DNA from: Lachnospiraceae bacterium
GTDB taxonomy: Bacteria; Bacillota; Clostridia; Lachnospirales; Lachnospiraceae
Assembly: GCA_031285465.1 (NCBI GenBank)
Contig: JAITWD010000116.1
Location: forward strand, 1-5,080
Reading direction: 5' to 3'
Length of the DNA: 5,080 nucleotides
The notes under the pieces were generated by a model. That model saw only the letters and a list, made by a program, of their open reading frames with translations, ran no database searches and was not told the origin of the DNA. The position numbers and the translations under genes were made by a program. Shown here one piece after another: positions 1 through 5,051 of this stretch. Numbering within the stretch: position 1 is the first letter of the stretch; every line of letters begins with the position of its first letter.

Positions 1-1
1 T

Positions 2-1246
2 ACCGGTTGCACCGGAGTCCGGAAGAGTACCGGTCAGCATCCCGGCGGGATCATTGTGCTACCGCTCGGTGAGGATATCAATTCTTTCACTCCGGTCCAG
101 CATCCCGCCAATGATATGAATACCGACATTGTCACCACCCATTTTGATTATCACTCCATCGATCATAACCTGCTAAAGCTGGATATTCTGGGGCATGACG
201 ATCCGACCATGATCCGGATGTTAGAGGATCTGACCGGGGTCGATCCGGTGGCGATACCGCTACAGGATGACAAGATCATGTCGCTGTTTCGCAATACCGA
301 AGCGCTGGGGATCACCCCGGCGCAGATCGGCGGTTGTGCCCTGGGGGCTTTGGGGGTACCGGAGTTCGGCACCGATTTCGTTATCCAGATGCTGGAAGAT
401 ACCAAGCCGGCGTCGTTTTTTGACCTGATCTGTATCTCCGGCCTCTCCCACGGCACCGATGTGTGGCTGGGCAATGCCCAGAGTCTGATCAAGGACGGCA
501 TGGCGACCATCTCCACCGTTATCAGTACCCGTGATGATATCATGACCTATCTGATCAATCAGGGGATGGACAATTCCCTCTCCTTTACCATCATGGAGAG
601 TGTGCGGAAGGGCAAGGGACTGCGGGACGAATGGGTTGAGGCGATGACGGCGGCACAGGTGCCGGAATGGTACATTTTGTCCTGTAAAAAAATCAAGTAC
701 ATGTTCCCCAAGGCGCACGCGGCGGCCTATGTGATGATGGCGTGGCGGATCGCCTATTATAAGGTTTATTATCCGACGGCATATTATGCGGCCTTCTTTT
801 CCATCCGGGCGTCAGCCTTTTCCTATGAGATCATGTGTCAAGGCGTAAAGCATCTGGAGAGTGTGATGACCGAGTACAAACGGCGGGAGGATAAGCTGTC
901 CAAAAAGGAGCAGGACACCTATCGGGATATGCGGATCGTGCAGGAGATGTATGCGCGCGGCTTTGAATTTACGCCGATCGACATCTTTACCGCCCATGCG
1001 CGGAATTTCCAATTGGTGGAGGGCAAGATCATGCCGTCGCTCAACAGTATCGACGGTCTGGGTGAAAAGGCAGCCGAGGCGATCGTGGAAGCCTCCAAGC
1101 TGGGTGCCTATCTGTCGCGGGAGGATTTCCGGCAGCGGACGCGGGTGTCGAAGACGGTGGTGGAATTGATGGAGCAATTGCATTTGTTCGGCGATCTGCC
1201 CGAGTCGGATCAGATCAGTTTGTTTGATCTGATCGGCCAAAATTAA
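2..1246 (+). CDS. polC: DNA polymerase III PolC-type alpha subunit, C-terminal part (5' end outside window)
   Basis: PolC is the replicative DNA polymerase of low-GC Gram-positive bacteria; it extends primers at the fork and is tethered by the beta sliding clamp. The frame is already open at base 2, so 414 of the roughly 1,430-1,530 residues usual for the family are present. Seen in order: the TGQHPGG motif (29-49); THFDYHS followed by KLDILGHDDPT, whose Asp (codon 182-184) matches the third catalytic carboxylate of the palm by family knowledge; the fingers region with CKKIKYMFPKAHAAAYV (about 689-739); a helix-hairpin-helix DNA-binding motif, SIDGLGEKAAEAIVEA (about 1046-1093); and a C-terminal QISLF pentapeptide (1211-1225) that fits the beta-clamp-binding consensus QL[SD]LF. 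The stop is TAA at 1244-1246. The GTG at 56 is internal to the motif-bearing frame and is not a start. Codon use is GC-rich, with many CGG arginines, as in recJ. Nothing suggests damage. No clear terminator follows. Confidence 0.97.
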   Translation, partial: TGCTGVRKSTGQHPGGIIVLPLGEDINSFTPVQHPANDMNTDIVTTHFDYHSIDHNLLKLDILGHDDPTMIRMLEDLTGVDPVAIPLQDDKIMSLFRNTEALGITPAQIGGCALGALGVPEFGTDFVIQMLEDTKPASFFDLICISGLSHGTDVWLGNAQSLIKDGMATISTVISTRDDIMTYLINQGMDNSLSFTIMESVRKGKGLRDEWVEAMTAAQVPEWYILSCKKIKYMFPKAHAAAYVMMAWRIAYYKVYYPTAYYAAFFSIRASAFSYEIMCQGVKHLESVMTEYKRREDKLSKKEQDTYRDMRIVQEMYARGFEFTPIDIFTAHARNFQLVEGKIMPSLNSIDGLGEKAAEAIVEASKLGAYLSREDFRQRTRVSKTVVELMEQLHLFGDLPESDQISLFDLIGQN

Positions 1247-1259
1247 TAGTGTGAGCGAT

Positions 1260-1294
1260 GCTTGCCATTAGCGATATAAAAGCTTGCAATAAGC
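1260..1294 (+). promoter_or_regulatory. Candidate antitoxin operator: two 13-bp direct repeats
   Basis: GCTTGCCATTAGC (1260-1272) and GCTTGCAATAAGC (1282-1294) agree at 11 of 13 positions and start 22 bp apart, about two helical turns. Each copy is itself a short imperfect palindrome (GCT...AGC; GCTT...AAGC). The second copy covers the proposed -35 box. RelB/DinJ antitoxins are ribbon-helix-helix repressors that bind paired sites over their own promoter, so this is a sensible autoregulatory operator. The repeats are seen; the binding is inferred. Confidence 0.45.
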
Positions 1295-1312
1295 TATACA
1301 ATAGAGTATGAT
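1284..1312 (+). promoter_or_regulatory. Sigma-A-type promoter for the antitoxin gene
   Basis: A -35 box TTGCAA (1284-1289, 4 of 6 to consensus) and a -10 box TATGAT (1307-1312, 5 of 6) are separated by exactly 17 bp. Transcription would begin near 1319-1321, which leaves an almost leaderless-length 5' end carrying just the ribosome binding site AGGAG (1322-1326). The position, after polC and before the antitoxin, fits an independent toxin-antitoxin transcript. Confidence 0.55.
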
Positions 1313-1335
1313 GAGGGCGAAAGGAGTTGATGATC

Positions 1336-1641
1336 ATGCCAAAAACATCCAGTATTTATACCCGGGTCGAACCGGAAATCAAGGAGCAGGCAGAGCGGAT
1401 CCTTACACAACTGGGCATACCGGTAGCCAATGCGATCAATCTGTTCCTGCATCAAGTGGTGCTTCGTAAAGGAATTCCCTTTGAGGTTAGTCTGCCGCCC
1501 GATATGCCATTAGACTATGCAAGACTTTCAAAAGAACAAGTCAATATTGAGCTGGAAAAAGGGATGGACGATGTTGTGGCGGGGAGGGTTACTTCGGCAA
1601 AACAGGTGAGGGAAGAGATGGAGCAACTAAGGAAACACTGA
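1336..1641 (+). CDS. RelB/DinJ-family type II antitoxin (partner toxin broken)
   Basis: This 101-residue protein has the layout of RelB/DinJ antitoxins: an N-terminal ribbon-helix-helix segment (SSIYTRVEPEIKEQAERIL then QLGIPVANAINLFLHQVV) that dimerises and binds operator DNA, the family's RKGIPFEVSLP turn, and a charged C-terminal tail (LSKEQVNIELEKGMDDVV and onward) of the kind that wraps and neutralises a RelE-type mRNA-cleaving toxin. The start ATG at 1336 is preferred because AGGAG (1322-1326) lies 9 bases ahead; the TTG at 1327 and ATG at 1330 are in frame but too close to that site. It is preceded by its own promoter and possible operator and followed at 1695 by a toxin remnant. The frame is intact, with no sign of decay. 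It may persist as an orphan repressor or as an antidote to toxins encoded elsewhere (inference). Confidence 0.9.
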   Translation: MPKTSSIYTRVEPEIKEQAERILTQLGIPVANAINLFLHQVVLRKGIPFEVSLPPDMPLDYARLSKEQVNIELEKGMDDVVAGRVTSAKQVREEMEQLRKH

Positions 1642-1660
1642 TTAAAGCAGTGTTTCCTTA
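1628..1660 (+). repeat. Perfect 13-bp inverted repeat over the antitoxin stop codon
   Basis: TAAGGAAACACTG (1628-1640) and its exact reverse complement (1648-1660) flank a 7-base loop (1641-1647). The antitoxin TGA stop (1639-1641) falls at the top of the left arm. The right arm is followed by AAAATTACTA rather than a T tract, so it is not a standard intrinsic terminator on either strand. It could limit read-through from antitoxin to toxin, stabilise the antitoxin mRNA, or be an RNA-processing site (inference). Confidence 0.6.
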
Positions 1661-1865
1661 AAAATTACTAAAGGGTAAGTGGAAAGAATAATAAATGATG
1701 GAAAAGCCTAAGTGGGAAGTGGATTATACTAATGAGGCGCGCAGGGATCTGCGAATATATTTATAACTATATTACTTTTGAATTGCATGAGGAAGACGGT
1801 GGTACGGTTTCTATTATCCGCATTATGTACGGAAAGCGTGATGTCATGAAGGAATTTACATATCA

Positions 1866-1891
1866 GGGAAACGCTTATAAAATCGTTTCCC
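1866..1891. repeat. 8-bp perfect inverted repeat downstream of the toxin remnant
   Basis: GGGAAACG (1866-1873) and CGTTTCCC (1884-1891) flank the 10-base AT-rich loop CTTATAAAAT. There is no T run on either side, so a terminator role is weak. It lies in the unexplained 110 bases between the last toxin-like codon and the recJ promoter area. It may be a protein-binding site or a scar of whatever deleted the toxin. Confidence 0.4.
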
Positions 1892-1958
1892 GCCCCGGAT
1901 TTGCGGCACAAAGTGTCAGTTTCCACGGGGAATCCGTGCGCATCCTTAGAGCAAATAT

Positions 1959-1964
1959 TATAAT
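1959..1964 (+). promoter_or_regulatory. Possible -10 box for recJ
   Basis: A perfect TATAAT lies 81 bases before the recJ start, in an AT-rich dip (AAATATTATAATG). No good -35 hexamer sits 16-18 bp upstream (17 bp gives GTGCGC), and there is no TG extension, so this is only a candidate. The rest of 1969-2045 has a small hairpin, GATCG-TTT-CGATC (2002-2014), and the recJ ribosome binding site. Confidence 0.35.
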
Positions 1965-2045
1965 GTAGGGACAAGCGGTAGTTTGCCCTGATGATATCAC
2001 GGATCGTTTCGATCATAGGAAAAAAGATTATGTGCGAGGATAAGC

Positions 2046-4025
2046 ATGTCAAAGTGGTTTGTTGCTGCCAAGAAGGCAGATTTTGAAGGGATCGGGCGGG
2101 AGTTTGGCATTTCACCGGTGCTGGCGCGGTTGATCCGGAACCGTGATATTATCGAGAAAAGTGATATCGATCGCTACCTGAATGGTACGATCGAAGGGCT
2201 ATCCGATCCCTTTTTGCTAAAGGGAATGGAGCGGGCGGTCACCATTATGGAAGAAAAGATCACCGCTCACCGGTCCATGCGGGTGATCGGTGATTATGAT
2301 GTGGATGGGATCTGTGCCACCTATATATTATTGCGGGGACTGGAGGAATTGGGCGGACAGGTGGATACGGTCATTCCCCATCGGATGAAGGATGGCTTCG
2401 GACTTAATGACAGTCTGATCGAAACGGCCGCGGCCGATGCGATCGATACCATCATTACCTGTGATAACGGCATTGCGGCGGCGGCGCAGATTGCCGCCGG
2501 TAAAGCGATGGGGATGACGGTGATCGTGACCGATCACCATGAGGTGCCTTTTGAAGAGTCGGCAGAGGGAAGACGATGCTTTATCCTGCCACCCGCCGAT
2601 GCAGTGGTGGATCCCAAGCAGGAGGATTGCCCCTATCCCTACAAGCAGATTTGTGGCGCGGTAGTAGCATTTAAGGTGGTTGAAGCCCTTTTCACGAGGA
2701 TGAACAAGACGATGCCGTTACCACTGCGGGAGGAGCTACTTTGTCTGGGCGCGGTGGCGACCGTCTGCGATGTGATGGAGCTGCGGGAGGAGAATCGGAT
2801 CTTAGTCAAATATGGTCTGGCGCGGTTACGGGAGTGCACTAACTTAGGCATTAAGGCGCTGATCGAAGTGAATGGTATCGCCGGACGACGGTTAAGTACC
2901 TATCACTTAGGCTTCGTGATCGGTCCCTGTCTGAATGCGACCGGACGTCTGGATTCGGCAGAGCGGGCGATTGCTTTACTACGATCAAAGGATTACCGGG
3001 AGGCGGTCAATCGTGCCGCCGAACTAAAGCACCTCAATGAGAGCCGCAAGGAGATGACCCTTAAGGGGGTGGAAGCGGCGGTGGCGATCGTGGAGGCAGG
3101 TGCGATCGCAGAGACGGCGACTGCGGAAGCGGGTATGACCACGGGGGCGGTGATCGCAGAAGCAGGGTCGATCGCGGAAGCGGGTACGATTGCAGAAGCG
3201 GGTACGATCGCAGAAGCAGGAGCGGTAAGGGGCATAACCGACAAGGTACTGGTCATCTATCTGCCTGATTGTCATGAGAGTCTGGCGGGGATCATCGCCG
3301 GTCGGATCAGGGAGCGCTATGGGCGACCGACCTTTATCCTGACCGATGGTGAGGAAGAGGTTAAAGGGTCGGGGCGGTCGATCGAAGCCTATCATATGTA
3401 TGAGGAAATGAGTAAGTGTAAGCAGCTATTCAGCAAATACGGCGGCCATAAGATGGCGGCGGGACTGTCACTGCCAAAAGAAAATATCGAGCCCTTTAGA
3501 GAGTATTTGAACCGCCACACGACCCTTACGGCGGACGAGTGTGTGGAGACGGTGCATATCGATATTGCGTTGCCGTTATCATGGGCGGATCGGCAGCTAA
3601 TTGCCGAATTGGATAAAATGGAGCCCTTTGGACCGGGCAACCAAAAGCCGCTTTTTGCCCGCACGAATATCCGCCTATTACGGGGACGGGTACTAGGAAA
3701 GGGCGGAACGGTTGGCCGATATACGATCGCCGACGAAACCGGTCGAAGTTATGAGATGGTCTATTTTGGTGATATTGAAGGCTTTGACCGGTTTTTGGCG
3801 GAGCGCTATTCCCGCCGGCAGGTTGCGCAGCTTTATGGTAGCAATGGCCGCGTGGAGGATATAAAGGGGGAGCGGTCAAATGGCACAAAAGCGGAAGCGG
3901 TCAAGGACATAAAAGCGGAGCGGTCAAATGATCTGCCGATGGAAATAAGTATGGCGTATTATCCGGAGATAGATAGTTATCAGGGGCGGGATAGTGTCCG
4001 GGTAGTGATGAAGTATTATTGTTGA
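2046..4025 (+). CDS. recJ: Single-stranded-DNA-specific exonuclease RecJ with repeat insertions
   Basis: RecJ degrades single-stranded DNA 5' to 3' in recombination, mismatch and excision repair, and restart of stalled forks. The 659-residue product has the full DHH-family set: GDYDVDG (residues 82-88, metal-binding Asp 83, 85 and 87), PHRMKDGFGL (111-120), CDNGI (139-143), DHH (163-165), CDVMEL (241-246), GPCLNATGRLDSA (293-305), then the DHHA1 half with CHESLAGIIAGRI (409-421), GSGRS (441-445) and GGHKMAAGLSL (466-476), and a C-terminal OB-like domain (about 500-659, with MEPFGPGNQKPLF). The metal ligands known from RecJ structures all appear to be present, so it should be active. The start ATG has AGGA at 2037-2040, 5 bases ahead. 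Two low-complexity inserts interrupt it: residues 347-392, between the catalytic halves, and residues 605-628, in the OB region. Without them the length is close to that of compact RecJ proteins. It stands without an evident operon partner upstream. Confidence 0.96.
   Translation: MSKWFVAAKKADFEGIGREFGISPVLARLIRNRDIIEKSDIDRYLNGTIEGLSDPFLLKGMERAVTIMEEKITAHRSMRVIGDYDVDGICATYILLRGLEELGGQVDTVIPHRMKDGFGLNDSLIETAAADAIDTIITCDNGIAAAAQIAAGKAMGMTVIVTDHHEVPFEESAEGRRCFILPPADAVVDPKQEDCPYPYKQICGAVVAFKVVEALFTRMNKTMPLPLREELLCLGAVATVCDVMELREENRILVKYGLARLRECTNLGIKALIEVNGIAGRRLSTYHLGFVIGPCLNATGRLDSAERAIALLRSKDYREAVNRAAELKHLNESRKEMTLKGVEAAVAIVEAGAIAETATAEAGMTTGAVIAEAGSIAEAGTIAEAGTIAEAGAVRGITDKVLVIYLPDCHESLAGIIAGRIRERYGRPTFILTDGEEEVKGSGRSIEAYHMYEEMSKCKQLFSKYGGHKMAAGLSLPKENIEPFREYLNRHTTLTADECVETVHIDIALPLSWADRQLIAELDKMEPFGPGNQKPLFARTNIRLLRGRVLGKGGTVGRYTIADETGRSYEMVYFGDIEGFDRFLAERYSRRQVAQLYGSNGRVEDIKGERSNGTKAEAVKDIKAERSNDLPMEISMAYYPEIDSYQGRDSVRVVMKYYC
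3084..3221 (+). repeat. 18-bp tandem repeat insertion inside recJ
   Basis: Four consecutive 18-bp units start at 3150, 3168, 3186 and 3204, each encoding [V/S/T]-I-A-E-A-G with a core close to GATCGCAGAAGC. Degenerate units precede them (AIVEAG at 3084, AIAETA at 3102, TAEAGM at 3120, then a 12-bp spacer). The tract spans about 46 residues and lies between KEMTLKGVEAAV and DKVLVIYLPDCHESLAG, which are normally joined by a short linker in RecJ. Every unit is a multiple of three, so the frame is kept. An Ala/Glu/Gly-rich, probably helical linker is expected. Confidence 0.85.
3858..3929 (+). repeat. 24-bp tandem repeat, three units, in the recJ 3' region
   Basis: Three 24-bp units encode the octads DIKGERSN, GTKAEAVK and DIKAERSN. 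Units 1 and 3, with one flanking base on each side, agree at 23 of 26 positions. The middle unit carries the same DNA core (AAAAGCGGA, GCGGTCAA) but with an extra A and a compensating loss, so its second half is read one base out of step and gives EAVK instead of ERSN. The tract lies just before the final strands of the protein (MEISMAYYPEIDSYQG), probably in a loop. Confidence 0.8.
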
Positions 4026-4069
4026 GTGATGGGGGGATTTGATAGGTTAAGCGGGAGAGGGTCACCAAC

Positions 4070-4153
4070 ATGAAAGCGGACAGAAAAACCGACATAAAAG
4101 CTGACAGAAAAACTGACATAAAAGAAGGGGATTTATGTATTGATGCAACTTAG
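4070..4153 (+). CDS. Possible 27-residue repeat-containing leader peptide
   Basis: An ATG at 4070 follows a purine-rich stretch (GGGAGAGG, 4053-4060) at 9 bases and opens a 27-codon frame consisting mainly of two ADRKTDIK octads followed by EGDLCIDAT. Its TAG stop (4151-4153) overlaps the AGGAGG Shine-Dalgarno sequence (4152-4157) of the next gene, the arrangement expected of translational coupling. The peptide is highly charged with no membrane segment, and I do not recognise it. It may instead be non-coding repeat DNA that happens to be open. The short length and the repeat make-up keep confidence low. Confidence 0.25.
   Translation: MKADRKTDIKADRKTDIKEGDLCIDAT
4076..4123 (+). repeat. Two 24-bp tandem repeats after recJ, related to the recJ tail repeat
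   Basis: The units 4076-4099 and 4100-4123 agree at 22 of 24 positions and both contain GACAGAAAAAC and GACATAAAAG. The second half, GACATAAAAGC followed by a G/T and GA, matches the start of the third repeat unit inside recJ (3906 onward), and the period is the same 24 bp. Confidence 0.8.
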
Positions 4154-4167
4154 GAGGCGAGAATACG

Positions 4168-4671
4168 ATGGCCGATGATTTTATAGAGTCTCTTATTAGT
4201 GGCAGCATTAATTTTAGCGACGCAATTAGCAAACTCAAAGTATGCACCTTTAGAAAAGAAATATACAGAAAACTGCACAAAGAAGTTTCCTTTGAACATG
4301 CAAGCCTTATCAGATATCTTTTTTCAATTGAGATATCTGAACGTTCCAAAAGTCCACATGAAGAGGACGATACCTATGACTTCGAGGTCTTTTACTGGTG
4401 CATATTTCTGCTTTCGAGAATAGGAGATGTTACCGATGTAAAGGCAATATGGGGAGCAAAATATTTAGACTTTGATGCGTCCATTGGCGTTGAAATGGAA
4501 TTTTTAGTTGGTGCAGGATTGGAAAATACGATTCATTTTCTTGAAGGAGAAAATGACAAAATTTCTTCTAAGATATTGGTTTATCTTTTAGGATGCAAGG
4601 AGCAAGGAGGCTTCGAAGAAATGGACGCGTGGTATAACTTTAGATATAATTATTTCCTTAAAATGGTATAA
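4168..4671 (+). CDS. Hypothetical protein, AT-rich, function unknown
   Basis: A 167-residue protein starts at an ATG preceded by a near-perfect AGGAGG (4152-4157) at 10 bases. I do not recognise the family with confidence. It has no signal peptide and no clear membrane span. It looks mostly helical, with an acidic middle (HEEDDTYDFEVFYW, residues 64-77) and an aromatic and hydrophobic second half (AIWGAKYLDFD, 93-103; VEMEFLVGAGLENTIHFLE, 108-126; DAWYNFRYNYF, 153-163). No catalytic motif is visible. Base and codon use differ sharply from polC and recJ: a sampled stretch is about 37% GC against about 60% in recJ, and five of six arginines are AGA where recJ mostly uses CGG or CGC. This suggests recent acquisition. 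The size and helical character would fit an immunity or antitoxin-like accessory protein, but that is speculation. Confidence 0.75.
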   Translation: MADDFIESLISGSINFSDAISKLKVCTFRKEIYRKLHKEVSFEHASLIRYLFSIEISERSKSPHEEDDTYDFEVFYWCIFLLSRIGDVTDVKAIWGAKYLDFDASIGVEMEFLVGAGLENTIHFLEGENDKISSKILVYLLGCKEQGGFEEMDAWYNFRYNYFLKMV

Positions 4672-4706
4672 ATAGATTCCAGCAAAAAGATCGTTATTGA
4701 AACCGG

Positions 4707-4738
4707 GTTGCTGTTTATCTGAACGAAATACAGCCAAC
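4707..4738 (+). terminator. Weak hairpin after the hypothetical gene
   Basis: GTTGCTGT (4707-4714) can pair with ACAG-C-CAAC (4730-4738) as eight base pairs with one bulged C and a 15-base loop. Only TTT and then a mixed AT-rich stretch (TACAAAGCATTTTATT) follow, so any terminator activity would be modest. An overlapping alternative, CAGCAA (4680-4685) with TTGCTG (4708-4713), also exists. Confidence 0.25.
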
Positions 4739-4878
4739 TTTACAAAGCATTTTATTGGTAACTAGAATTGGAATTTTTATTTTACGTTTTCGTTGATTTG
4801 TGGAATTGTAGATTTATGCGGTTTTTACGGTTGAAAATGGTTGTATTTGTTGAGGCGAGGTTGTATGATGATATAGGT

Positions 4879-4925
4879 TGGTGCGAATGTGAAGTGCACA
4901 TGAATTCCTTAGGGGATTCGCACCA
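4879..4925. repeat. Large 10-bp-arm inverted repeat with an alternative inner hairpin
   Basis: TGGTGCGAAT (4879-4888) and its exact reverse complement ATTCGCACCA (4916-4925) enclose 27 bases. An alternative, smaller hairpin shares the right arm: GAATTCC (4902-4908) with GGGATTC (4913-4919), seven pairs including one G-T. The palindrome GTGCAC (4894-4899) lies inside. The two folds exclude each other, as in an RNA switch, or the element may be a protein-binding or interspersed repeat. It lies 127 bases before the CRISPR repeat. From memory, not verified, similar GTGCGAA/TTCGCAC pairs occur ahead of type I-C arrays in some Firmicutes. Confidence 0.6.
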
Positions 4926-5004
4926 GAAAATGTCTTGTGAGAGGGCCGCTTTTTGCAGTGAGGGCGGTGCTTGCAGGGTATTAGGTAGAGAAAATGTGAA
5001 TATG

Positions 5005-5013
5005 TGACATAAT
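5005..5013 (+). promoter_or_regulatory. Possible extended -10 promoter in the putative leader
   Basis: TGACATAAT (5005-5013) matches an extended -10 element: TG, one base, then a hexamer 5 of 6 to TATAAT. The matching -35 position (GTAGAG at 17 bp) is poor, as extended -10 promoters can tolerate. A start near 5020 would put about 30 transcribed bases before the repeat, which is plausible for a pre-crRNA. Confidence 0.35.
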
Positions 5014-5051
5014 TACTTGGGGGATGAGGGAATTATTTGTGCATGTTTGCT

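Larger units (their letters stand above)
1695..1968 (+). pseudogene. RelE/ParE-superfamily toxin remnant, frameshifted and internally deleted
   Basis: Toxins of this superfamily are small (about 90-110 residue) partners of RelB/DinJ antitoxins; RelE members cut mRNA on the ribosome. An ATG at 1695 behind GGAAAG (1681-1686) opens MMEKPKWEVDYTNEARRDLR, the family's first strand and helix, but this frame stops at TAA 1764-1766. The homology continues in the next frame from about 1753 (EYIYNYITFELHEE), consistent with loss of two bases, for example one CG from a CGCG run. It then jumps directly to DGGTVSIIRIMYGKRDV (ending about 1857), the family's last strand, so the central segment of perhaps 55-60 residues seems deleted. 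The rest of the second frame, to the stop at 1966-1968, is not recognised. The product cannot be a working toxin. The homology is judged from remembered family sequences, not from a search. Confidence 0.75.
4672..5051 (+). other. Gene-free region; candidate CRISPR leader at its right end
   Basis: These 380 bases hold no convincing gene. The first 100 carry weak hairpins after the hypothetical gene; the middle (about 4760-4870) is rich in T and G; then come a large inverted repeat (4879-4925), a GC-richer stretch (4940-4985), a possible promoter (5005-5013) and a TTATTTGTGCATGTTTGCT run that abuts the CRISPR repeat. In the orientation of the repeat, this is the upstream side, where a leader with the pre-crRNA promoter and spacer-integration signals would lie. 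The leader role is inferred from position. Confidence 0.45.

Noticed and set aside
260..718. Minus-strand frame of about 150 codons inside polC.
   Set aside because: It lies opposite unambiguous polC motifs in GC-rich DNA, where the opposite strand is often open by chance; no ribosome site or domain is seen.
1327..1335. Earlier starts (TTG 1327, ATG 1330) for the antitoxin.
   Set aside because: They lie 0 and 3 bases after AGGAG (1322-1326), too close for normal initiation; ATG 1336 has a 9-base spacing.
1866..1891. GGGAAACG...CGTTTCCC hairpin as a terminator of the toxin-antitoxin transcript.
   Set aside because: No T run follows on either strand, so it is listed only as an inverted repeat.
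1729..2115. Minus-strand frame of 128 codons across the toxin remnant and the start of recJ.
   Set aside because: It overlaps the recJ start and the toxin-like residues on the + strand, has no recognisable domain, and its composition looks random.
3102..3109. GCGATCGC octamer, the core of the cyanobacterial HIP1 repeat.
   Set aside because: A single chance occurrence inside an Ala/Ile codon repeat; nothing else in the window is cyanobacterial.
2993..3395. Long minus-strand frames opposite the recJ repeat, rich in Pro/Ala/Ser or Arg/Asp/Cys repeats.
   Set aside because: They are mirror images of the 18-bp repeat on the coding strand. recJ has full motif support in its own frame, and these have no start signals.
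4768..5007. Open + frame of 79 codons from a TTG.
   Set aside because: It has no ribosome binding site before the TTG, runs through the large inverted repeat and the leader-like region, and has an unusual Cys-rich composition with no family I recognise. It is better explained as chance in non-coding DNA.
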